This document shows positions 35,447-47,400 of a stretch of 64,000 nucleotides of DNA, piece by piece (the first letter of the stretch is position 1; each line of letters starts with the position of its first letter). The stretch is from assembly GCF_039555335.1 (NCBI RefSeq), contig NC_092628.1, positions 68,080,292 to 68,144,291 of the forward strand, written 5' to 3'. The notes below the pieces were generated by a model, which saw only the letters and a list, made by a program, of their open reading frames with translations, had not been told where the DNA came from and did not search any database. Origin of the DNA: Amphiura filiformis. Lineage: Eukaryota > Echinodermata > Ophiuroidea > Amphilepidida > Amphiuridae. Position numbers and translations under genes: made by a program.

Positions 35447-35470
35447 CTAGACTTGTTGAGTGCCAGTGTC
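35222..35470. repeat. 125-bp tandem duplication covering the receptor stop codon
   Basis: Two head-to-tail copies begin CATTTGCATCTTTGTGACAT at 35222 and 35347. The second copy contains the last codons and stop of the receptor gene (minus strand); the first carries the same codons as non-coding sequence. A third, shorter piece (about 27 bp) lies at 42803-42829. Confidence 0.9.
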
Positions 35471-38400
35471 TTCTGGTTCAGATGAAGCTACTATGTCAAA
35501 ATCCTCCAGGTCCAATGAACTGTCTGTTAAGTTGCTTTCCATTGTAATATTGGGATAAAACTGAAATAAACAATATAAAGTCATTATTTTTTGACAGTAC
35601 TCAGATATTTCTTGCTGCAAAAGCATTCTGTATTTAGTCAGTTTATACATACAATAAAACACCATTCATGTACCACTTCTTCATTATTTTGCTACAATTT
35701 GTGAAACAGTTGACTTTCAATAAATTTTTTGAAATTATTTCTTCACGTAAATTGAGTATGTGTATAATTATTGATTACTTTAGTTCTTGCTATATTTTAC
35801 TATACAGACATATGGTGCAGTATTTTTAAGGTTTGGGCTAACAGTGTAATGGCTAAGTGGTTACAATCCTTGTCAGTGTGGTGAATAAAGAACTTAAGGT
35901 TATACAAAGAAACGTATAAAAAACGTATAAAAGACGTATAAAGTTGTTCTCTAAAACCGCGTTTTCTCAGCAATGAAATATCGCAGTGAGTCAAATGTTG
36001 GTGCATGGATGTATCTTTACATTATTTTTGTGTGTTTATACAAATTTTTAGAATCCGTTTGAAAATCCTTCGTTTAAATCATTTTTTACGCACCATGTTC
36101 ACAAGATCAAAAACGCGTTCCATGCAGTTTTTTTTCAAATTTTTGCTCCGTATAAAACAACGCCGAGTGATTGTTTTCTCCTTTTTTTGCATTGTACTAC
36201 AAATCGACCAAAAGAAATAATGTTGCCATGGGGAAGAACCAATTACAGTACCGATTAAATTTTATTAGCCCGTTTTTGGGAACAATTTTCGAGAATCTTG
36301 TACCACAAAACACTGTTATGTAACATTATCGATATCTGGATTGTGGAACGTTAATTTTGATTTCTAACTGCCTACATTATTTCTCCAATGTCTGTCGCTT
36401 ACTTTACCATTTGAATTTCACTCCAAATTTAAGCTACTTTTGCAAAAAACGAGGTTTTTCGCCATCGATACCTCCGACATTTACAGCAGTAATGAGCGTG
36501 TTTATCATAAGAGCCTGTTTACGCACTATTCCATAATAGTCAGTTTGAGATCAATCGATTTCATATGTCCCTTCAGTTGCTCAATCGGTTAGCGCGCCGG
36601 ACTTATACGTTCGACTATATAATACTATACTTTTGAGCTGGAAAATTTAGTGCGTGTTCGAGTCCCCTCGTGGTCCATTCCGTTTATTTTATTTTATTTT
36701 TCTCTCACTTTTTTTCCTTTTTCTTGTTAGTTGCTTTCTTTCTGACTGCAGCGATTGATTGTTTTTGCCCGGTTTTTTTCATGATATAATTCAGGAATTT
36801 TTAGGCTATAAATAGGCGCGGCCTATGAATATATTTTTACAAATTCGATTCACAAAATATTGGTTGTTGGTTTTGTTATTGTTGTTGTAGTTATTGTTGT
36901 AGGCCTATATATTGCATAATCAGGGTATAAATAGGCCTACTAGGCCTATTATAGCATGGGAAGCATTGATTTATTTCACGACAGTATCATTCAGGATAAT
37001 TTTAAAAATTGAAAATTTAGAAAATCCAAAGGAAAATTGCCGAAAACGGCTGCCCACAATCACCCCTATGGTCCTATCATGGTCGCCCCCTCCCTATCCC
37101 TGCAACATATAGGATGACTCACGAGCAGCGGTTTGTCCGTGGCGGCCCTAGTTCAGATTGATACACTATTTTACGCGTGAGTTCATTCTTTTCTGCATGG
37201 CTGTTTCCATTATTAACTTACGCCCCTCCTGGAATCAAGCCTTGAAAATCAATTGCATTTAACCTTAAGTGGGATGGATTGTAGGTGGGCCTTGCGAAGA
37301 GAGTAACCAGTACTGATTAGCTCTAATAATAGCCACTGACAGTACCTTACCCACAAGCAAAATGAGCATCTTGGCCTCGGCTGATATGCTTCAACATCAT
37401 GATACAAGGGAATTAAGCCAATTATTATCAGCATCTCATTGGCATATTGGGATGGATTGTAGGTGGGCCTTGCGAAGAGAGTAACCAGTACTGATTAGCT
37501 CTAATAATAGCCACTGACAGTACCTTACCCACAAGCAAAATGAGCATCTTGGCCTCGGCTGATATGCTTCAACATCATGATACAAGGGAACTAAGCCAAT
37601 TATTATCAGCATCTCATTGGCATATTTAACATCACCTCAGCAACATTGACATTGTAACTATGGCACAAGCATTGCATTGGCATGATATGGAAGGTTGTTG
37701 AGAGATATTAAACATACCTGCTTTTTCTTCCTGATCCCTTTGAGTGCCATTGTTAAGTTGTGAAATGGAGGGCGTTCTGTTGGTTCCTGTAGCCAGCACT
37801 GCCTCATAAGTTCATACCTGTTTTACATAAATGTTGCAATAAATACAACACCTGTTGTTAATGTAGTTGTGTTTGTGTGTATGGTATGTGCATGCTTGTG
37901 GTGAGTGCATGTAGGGGTGCCTTTGTAACCACACCTAAACAGGGACACACGGATGTATGGTGATTTCTCAAATGTGGCCCGATTGGATAGTGAAAAATTA
38001 AATGTGTATGTCCCCGGTTGTATCTTGTTTTTTCAGATGTGTGTGTTTGCGTCCCCGGTTGCCGGTGTTTACAAGTATTCAGGGTGGGGATGTGTGTGTG
38101 GGTGTGGACAGTTGCATGTTTCTCTCCCTTTCTTGATTAGTGAACAAATAGGATATTGTTAACAGATTGAATTTATATTATCATTTGTGTTAACCATTAT
38201 CAGGCCCATAGCCAGGTTTTTGCTGGGGTGGGGTGAAATTTCCAAAAGTGGATCTTTTTCTTATAAATTTTATAAATCTTATAAAAGTTAACATAACACC
38301 CTTAAAAAGCTTTTCAGGCTAATTTGAACGAAAAAAAATGAAAAGGGGGTCTCTTTGTTAATTTTCTTTATAATTTGGACCTGCTTCAGTACATTTTAGC

Positions 38401-41400
38401 ATTTCCCCTGACTACTTGGATATTTTCCTCAGGTTAATAGTTGTAATGTTGTTTTAACAGCAATTCTATTACCCCCACGACCCATTATTCAAAATCGCGC
38501 ACTGTGATTTGTTGGAACGCGTCACGTGACAGACCATTAATTAGCGATAAAGTGTCAAGAGCAACGAACTTTATGTTCTTATATCATCACAGCGCACAGC
38601 AAAGCGCACAGCACACCTGCTTATGTAGGGGAGAATGGAATGCCAGGCATGCCAGGTGTGTGTTATTGTATGTGCATACCTGCTTATAGGGAGAATGGAA
38701 TGTTAGGTTGTGTTATTGGAATGTGCATACGCTTTGACTACGTGTAGGCGCTACACCTTGAGGTTTAAACAACTTGAAATATTTGGGCAAAAAATGTGAT
38801 ATTTTCTCTTTAAATCGCACTATTTTGTGGTAATAGAATAGAAATAAAGGGTGCAGCATTATCCTTTACACGCAAATAATGTGTCCTCGGCAGTAAAATC
38901 GTTGAAATAATGGGTTCGGCTGCGCCTCACCCATTATTTACGTTTTTACTGCCTCGGACACATTATTTTCGTGTAAAGGATCATGCATTACCCTTTATTT
39001 CTTAAGTATTAAAATACTTGTTCATGTATGAATTGGGTGTTCCTTTGTGTGGATGTGCACTGTGTAGGTGGGTTAAGGTAAAGCCAAGAATTCTCCGCGT
39101 TGCGGAAATTCCGCAAAAATCGCGGAATTTGGAGGTAAAGCGGAAAACGCATTTCTGAGAAAAAAATAAGCAAAAATGACCTAGAAAAAGAAAAAAAATA
39201 CAATTGAAAAGAAATGAATAAAATACTAACTGAAACGGGTCTTCAAAATTCATCAAAATAAAGTAAAATCCGTCATAGATTTACCGTACAACGCTCGAGC
39301 ATCCCACAATACTTTGCGCGCCCGACTAAAAAGTAAGATTCTTGTGAAAATTTATTATGTCAGAAATGTGCTAAAACTACAAAGCGGAGAAAAGCGGAAT
39401 TTAGCATTTGTAAAGCAGAAAATTCTTGGCTTTAGGTTAAGGGTATACTTACATACTACTGTGCCAGTGCTTTGGTTTTGGAAGACGGTATCCTTGATTT
39501 ATAAGTTGCTTCATCTTGTGGAAAGGATGTGCATTATATGGAGTTCTACCTGCGAAAATGAAGAAAACAACGATTAAAAATAGTGAAATTCTATCACATA
39601 AAAAAGTCTAAATTAGTGTTAAAGTTAGAACGTAAATGTCGTATCCAATTGCTTTTTCTTAATTTCAGAGAAAATCAAACCAAATAATACAATAATGTTA
39701 TAAAGTATATCTTTTGTGGTGTTCTTGCTATACATACAAGCCCAGCCATTTCATAAAATATTTTGTGCATATCAATTGTCTGTTTATGTCATAAAGTTTG
39801 GTCGTCAACTCAAATAATAAAATGTTATAAAGTATAATTATTATTTGCATGATGTTCATGCTAGGCTATGGCCTGACCATTTCATTAAATCGCATGCATA
39901 TCCGTTTTTCTAATTTGGAAAATGAGTTTTTCTTACCAGGACTGGTAATTTCCCAGAGAATAACACCATACGACCATCTAGTTTAAAAGAACATAAAGAA
40001 GCATGTCGTTATTGTAACAAATGCGCGTTCAAAATATTAACTGTTGATTGAACTTAAACTAACTCTGAAAAAAAAATCTTCATGGAAAAAATGATTGTTT
40101 TCAGTTCACATAATTAGGCCTAAGATACATACTTACATGTCACTTTCTTTAGTGTGAATCCCATAAGTTAAAGATTCTACTGACTTCGGTCTCCAAGTAG
40201 TAAGAACAGACACAGGCTGCAATTGAAAATGTATAATTCTCATTGCATTTCAAGTTATTTACAAGACAACATAACAAAGTTTATCAAATTCAACTTCACC
40301 GTATCATTTGATACAGCCAAGTAATAAGGTTGTCATTGTGTTTGAAAATAAAAAAACAACCCAAAAACATAAAATATAATACATATTTCATACTGTTATA
40401 TTTTACTAACATTTTGAATAGGAGGAACACCCGGTCTTGTAGCATATCCAAATCCTGATATTTTTACCGCCATATTATGACCCATTAATATATTCTTGGT
40501 TGACAGATTTCTATGGACAACCTGTGTAAAAAAAGAGGGTAGAAGAAGACAGAGCATCAATAACAACAACGAAATTTGAAATCAAATCAATTAAAACACA
40601 AACAGTATAAATTGTATAGCCTAAGCGTAATTCTTTTATAACATGCCGCCATTTATTATATGGGATTTGTATTCATCTAATAAGTTATAATTTCCCGTAT
40701 AATTTATGTCATATTCATTTGGAATGACCTGTTCTTTGTATGTTACTTGTTCAGTCGGGCAATGATCGAGATCCAGTACTCTTTAACAGCTTTCAACATT
40801 TACCCAATCTCAGGTCATTATATATGATTTTATTATAGCTTATGATAGTGGTTTCATAAAATGCGCCATCCAAAATACAGGAATCAATCTATCAATGTGT
40901 GGTTATGTTTCGGTAAGAATCTTTTGCCTAGTATGAGACCTAATTAAGAGTCTTAATTGCATTACGCATTGACTTATGTTTCTGTATACTTTTGGATCAC
41001 ATTAACCAATCATAAGAGATTTGTCTCCAACAAATATATAGAAGCGAATCTGCCTCCCGGTCCCCGCACTCCGTGCATCCATGGGTATTCATGCTCGTCG
41101 AAAATTTCGCGAAATAGGGGGTGTTTTCAGATGAAGAAATGCGATTCGCGAAACACACAAAAAAAAGGGGTGTTTTTTCAAACCACGTGTTCGCGAAATT
41201 GAAAAAAAAAGGTATTTTCATGGAGCAGCCTACGTGTTTCTGTCAGAAAAGGGTATGTTAGAAATATCGTTTGCGTTTTAGCGAAAATAGGGGTACTATC
41301 GAAGGGCAAATAATTCGCGAAATCGCTAAAAAAAAGGGGTGTTTTTCCCCTAAAAACTTCGCGAAATGAGATGCAAAAGGGGGTGTTTTTAAAGTTCACC

Positions 41401-44400
41401 GACAAGCATGAATACCCGCGGATGCACAGAGTGCGGGGACCGGGATCTGCCTAGGCTGATCGCCACAAAAGATTGTACACACTTTCTTCGAACTTTCTTG
41501 TGCCATCCAATGCAACAAACGAGAACCTGTCAATAGGACATCAGAAAATAGCCTTTGCACTATGAAAAACTTAAAAGGCCCTATTAATCAATCATATTTA
41601 CCTGCTGTCGCGATATAAATTCCATTCCAGTTGCTATGCCAATTGCAATATCCAGTATAGTTTCCTTGGCATTCATTAAATTTCTACTTGATTCTCGTAA
41701 AAATCTGTGTAATGTTCCATTCGGTAGGTACTCCTGGACCTCGTAGAAAGTACCTATAATATAAACAGAACGACAAGGAAGTGTAATAGTAATATCTCTA
41801 CGATGATTGCAAACATTTGGCTATAAGCTCCCCCCCTGAATTCCAGGGGCAAATTGATCCAAATATATATCCCTCAAATTCAGAACAACCACAGAGTGTA
41901 TAATATGTGGAACAATCTCATTTTCTCTGCATTGTTCATATAATTCAATAACGACACTAATAAAACTCGTTTTCTTTGCACCACGAACCATAGGACTATC
42001 AGTTTCCTATAATTTTCTATACAATGGTCATCCAGTCGCTGGTAAGTTTACCTTGGTGTTGGCAGGTCCCAAGCAGTTGGACAACATTGACGTGCTCTCG
42101 AATTAACTCCAATGTTTTGGCTTCATTCGTCAACATTTCTCTTACATCATCGTTGCCGCCAACTGAAATCGAGCATATCACATGATTTGATGATTATAGT
42201 GATTTTGATCATGTGTACAGAACATTATTGATAACATATTAAAATAAGATGAACACCTAAGTGCAGCATCTTTGGTCATTCCCAATGCAAATGAATCTAC
42301 TCCAATATTTTAAAATTAATAATAATTAAAAAGCAAACAAACAAACATGTTAGCATCTAACCATAACAAATTTTGATAGCTGCTGCAACTCTATTTCGAT
42401 GGCGTTTATTGGCGAACTCTCCCTGGAACACTTCGTAACCATTGTGCTTGGAGTTTGATATTGGACTGATGAATTCAAGTTGCTCCAAATCAATTATTTG
42501 TCTAAACAATTCTGCTATTCCGTCTTCACTATTGTATGTTCCATAGCCAGCTCCAACTACTGGTCTCTTCTGCAAAAAAACAAACAAAGAAAAAAACCCT
42601 GACAAACCTAGAATCAAGAATCAAGATACAACAGACACACTCACGTACGTTCATACACACCCCCACCAACCCAAACAACCCCACACCCCTCCCCTCACAC
42701 AACACAAACATAGTGAACAGTTCATAATCCTGTTCATGATATCCCCTCACGCCCCACACACCTCAACACAATGAGCGCATTCCTTTTATACTTGAAATTG
42801 TGCTAGACTTGTTGAGTGCCAGTGTCAATTATTAGTACAACATTGTTATCAAAGTGCGCTTACCGGTAACAGGAGACACACGCAGAACGTACGTTATCTT
42901 TGTACACACATCAGATAGCTATGACTGCCATATACATAACACCTAACTCGCAATAAACACATGTAGGGTGCACGTGAACCCCGCCCACACACCGCACACC
43001 CACATACACACCCCAAACATAATAATGAACCATTCTATTCCTATTCATGTCATTGTTTTAATTTGGGTCTGTATATAAGTACAACATTGTTATCAAAGTG
43101 CGCTTACCGGTAACAGGGGACTCGCTCAGAACGGAACACACCGACATCGCCAGGTTAATAATTACTTGGTACAGCAGAGACACTAAAATCAATACCGGGA
43201 TCGATACACGTGAATGTGCTATGCACGATTTGATATTCAGATAAATCTTTGTATACCGGGGTAGAAAATGATGAATATCTCCCGTAATTTTTTTATTCTA
43301 AAGAAGCCATATATTTTCCTTGCACTTGAATATATGTGTTGAAAGGATATGATAGTCGTTAGCTTGCGTATTGCGAAAGAACCGTGTGTATTGACCTCAA
43401 AAACGGACAAAAATTCTGATTTTATATGTGCCGAATTATAGCACAGCGTAGGCCACTCGTGGAGGCAGTCTAAAAGCAGATGACCTCTGATGGATCTTTT
43501 CCAGGTTTCAGAAGTGCTGTCACATGAGCTTTCTTCCAGATATTCGGGAGCTTGTGTGTTGCCAGACATTGGTTGAAGAGCTGTAGGAGCCACTTCCTTG
43601 CTTCAGGTCCAAAGTTTTTGATCTGCTCAGTTGAGATGTTGTCTAGACCTATCGCTTTTCCTGGTTTTAGAGTGGAGATTCCTGCTAAGAGACAACAGGC
43701 ATACAAACCCACAAAAAACTATGGACCAAACTATTATTATTAAGGAATCATTAAGATATATTCCATGTACTAACCTTGCTACCATGACTACCATTTGAGT
43801 TGCCGTGATTCCCCGTTGTCACTTTTCTGCGTACAAATGTGTATGTTAGTCCCACTGTTATACTAAGTATGGCACATGCCATAATGCTAATGGAAACTAT
43901 TAGGAGCATATCAGACTGGCCTGCAAAAACACAAATGTATTAACTATTATGTCATTATTTTCTCCTATTATATCATGACAGCATGACGGACTAATTTTTA
44001 AAAACAAGAAACAAAATAATTTTAGGTTATCGTGTGGTGCATATGATGTTATTTGCAGTCTGGTATTATCTTAGCAGACGGCAACGAACATTGTTCTGGA
44101 TACATCCAGTGTCTTTTGGGGGATATGGACAGCATGCTCAGTCAAGGTCAACTATCAGCAATAGCTCAAGACCGAGAGCATGTTTTAGGCGAGTTACAAT
44201 ATGGGCGAGTTAGGTAAAGGCGAGTTAAAAGGCGAGTTACCCCCACAGAGTCAGGCTATTTTAGATATTCCCATGGGTAACACTATGAAGTCCCGGTGGC
44301 GAGTTACAGTAACACTATGAAGTCCCGGTGGCGAGTTACAGTAACACTATGAAGTCCCAGTGGCGAGTTACAGTAACACTATGAAGTCCCGGTGGCGAGT

Positions 44401-47400
44401 TACAGTAACACTATGAAGTCCCGGTGGCGAGTTACAGTAACACTATGAAATCCTGGTGGCGAGTTACAGTAACACTATGATGAAGTCCCAACAGTGAGTT
44501 GATGGAATATTCATCGAGACTTTTATGTTTTGAATTGATAATTTGGTACGGCTAATGTTTGTGGATACATTGCCACCAAGAAAGTTAAAAAGTCGTGTGT
44601 TTTTAAAACAATTTTAGATATTTTAAATGTTTGGGAAAAGAAGATGAAACCAGCAAAGTTTTCTTGCACATGCATGCATGCAGACACATAGCTTATCTGG
44701 TTGTATAACAACCTTGACCATGCACAGCAGGAGCCCAGTGTGATATTTTCTGAAAACAACCATGTGTTTCTCAAACCACATGCCATCAGTGGCTGCAATG
44801 TATTCTGGGGTTACATTTAAACAACCTCTGAAGTATAATTATGGAACTGACATGAGTCAAAGAATACAAGTATCAATTTTTTTAAATAATCAGTTTTTGA
44901 ATTTTGACCAAAACTGCATTTTTGGTTCAAAATCTTGGACTTTCCGGAAATTCACAACTCGCCACATGGACTTTCCGGAAATTCACAACTCGCCGCGTGG
45001 ACTTTCCGGAAATTCACAACTCGCCATGTGGACCTTCTGGAAATTCACAACTCGCCGCGTAGACTTTCCGGAAATTCACAACTCGCCGCATGGACTTTCC
45101 GGAAATTCACAACTCGCCGCATGGACTTTCCGGAAATTCACAACTCGCCGCATGGACTTTCCGGAAATTCACAACTCGCCGCATGGACTTTCCGGAAAAC
45201 ACTGCAGGGGGTAACTCGCCATTTTAACTCGCCTTTTTCTAACTCGCCTATTTTTTAACTCGCCAATAACCTGTTCTCCTCAAGACCGATGTAGCTGGAG
45301 GAAACTTGTCATTACGACTTGAGCTTCATAGCAGAAGATTTATTTGAGTCTTGCCATAGAAGGATCCTTTTAACATTCTGTGTTTCCAACACATTTTAAC
45401 TAATCAATCTGGCCACAACTGACATCCATCAAAAGAAAACGCAGGCTACGGTGGTTTTGACATCTCCGGTGAACATCTACAGCACATGGCCAAAATGCCG
45501 CGTCCCCATTGGTTCTATACTAGAAACTTTCCCATGGGAGACGAAGACCAAGTAGGCCAAGGACAACCTGGAAATGTCTTCAGGAGGGACCTTTCTAATT
45601 GGGGGGGCAATTGGAGGAAGCAGAAGAGGCCACAGATATATAGATATATAGGCAGAGGACCTCAAAACCCAAGTTTCTCGCTTGTATGTATCAGACAGCA
45701 GATGCATGTCTACAATCTTGTGCGAAAATCGTTAGGACAGTTGATGTTTTGAAAATCAAATTCCTGTGAATTGAACATGAGGCTGAAAAATACATGATAC
45801 GTTTCATCGCTCATTTATACTTGCTTACTCCCCCTCCCTAGCTGGACAGAATGTTGGAGCAGACATTTAGCGCAACCACTTTAACTTTCCAGCATTCAAC
45901 ATTGAATACGGGGAGCGTGGATGCGCGAAATAAACCAAATACCCTAATCTTTTCGCGCAGGATTGTAGGACTACATCTGATGGGAGAACAGGTTATTGGT
46001 GAGTTAAAAAATAGGCGAGTTAGAAAAAGGCGAGTTAAAATGGCGAGTTACCCCCTGCAGTGTTTTCCGGAAAGTCCACGTGGCGAGTTAAAATGGCGAG
46101 TTACCCCCTGCAGTGTTTTCCGGAAAGTCCACGCGGCGAGTTGTGAATTTCCGGAAAGTCCACGAGGCGAGTTGTGAATTTCCGGAAAGTCCACGCGGCG
46201 AGTTGTGAATTTCCGGAAAGTCCACATGGCGAGTTGTGAATTTCCGGAAAGTCCATGTGGCGAGTTGCGAATTTCCGGAAAGTCCATGTGGCGAGTTGTG
46301 AAAAAATGCAGTTTTGGTCAAAATTCAAAAATGATTATTTAAAAAATTGATACCATTAATGTATTCTTTGACTCATGTCCGTTCCATATTATACTTTATC
46401 CATGGTACATAAAATAGTTGAGTAATCAATCAATTGACTGATTATGTGTTGTGCCCCTTTGTGTTGTGTTTTTTTTTAAATTGTTTAAAAAGTTTTATGA
46501 CTTTTATTTGTATAACTTTTTCGGATCATTTTATTTATACTAGAAGAAGAGGGCAGCCTATGCACAGGCGAGAGTAGCACTGCCTCTATATATTAATTCC
46601 CAAGATCATTGCAAGCCCGAGAGAAATATATGATAAATGGAAACTGATTTTGGAGTAGCAGCTTAAAAAAAAACAGTACTTAATACACTGTGACATTTTT
46701 AATTCACTGTTGGAACTTCATCATAGTGTTACTGTAACTCGCCACTTGGACTTCATAGTCTTGCTGTAACTTGCCACTGGGACTTCATAGTGTTACTGTA
46801 ACTCGCCACTGGGACTTCATAGTGTTGCTGTAACTCGCCACTGGGACTTCATAGTGTTACTGTAACTCGCCACTGGGACTTCATAGTGTTGCTGTAACTC
46901 GCCACCGGGACTTCATAGTGTTACTGTAACTCGCCACTGGGACTTCATAGGGTTACCCATGGGAATATCTAAAAATAGCCTGACTCTGTGGGGGGTAACT
47001 CGCCTTTTTAACTCGCCTTTACCTAACTCGCCCATATTGTAACTCGCCTAAAACATGCTCTCGTCTGATGGTATAGGTATGTATATCGTATATAGGTTGG
47101 TTAATACAAGGCGTAACCAAGTTTGATGTTAAAGGGTAGAATTGAAGAAACGTACCGAGGGTTTTGATGGTTGCGACAGGTAGTTTAGCTGCTAGTCCTA
47201 CGCCAAGTCTTGTTTGTGCTGCTACTTGGAATTCATACGTGGTGTTTGGTTCCAATTCGGCAATGGTTACATTAGTATAATTGGAACGGAATTCCATGTA
47301 CATGTTTGAACGGTATTGATCGGATTCGGGCGTAGACGTTCTGTAATTTATCTAGAAAGGGTAGAATAAATCCAACATTATACCATTAGGCTATGAGTCA

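Larger units (their letters stand above)
44174..45278 (+). mobile_element. GGCGAGTT-rich element, copy 1 (MULE-like)
   Basis: Starts GAGAGCATGTTTTAGGCGAG, ends with the inverted relative CTCGCC...CCTGTTCTC, and is flanked by CTCAAGACC on both sides (44165-44173, 45279-45287), a perfect 9-bp duplication. The first 65 bp hold four GGCGAGTTA copies. A 32-bp array (44281-44472) and a 31-bp array (44937-45184) each carry one GGCGAGTT per unit, on opposite strands, and four more inverted copies end the element. The 9-bp target and repeat-rich ends fit Mutator-like elements. No transposase; frames through the arrays are spurious. Confidence 0.85.

Noticed and set aside
44762-45258. Repetitive frames reading 'FRKFTTR..' and 'GLSGNSQLA..'
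   Set aside because: Products of the 31-bp minisatellite read in several frames; 31 is not a multiple of three, so all three frames stay open.
46048-46328. Similar repetitive minus-strand frames
   Set aside because: Same minisatellite in the inverted second copy.
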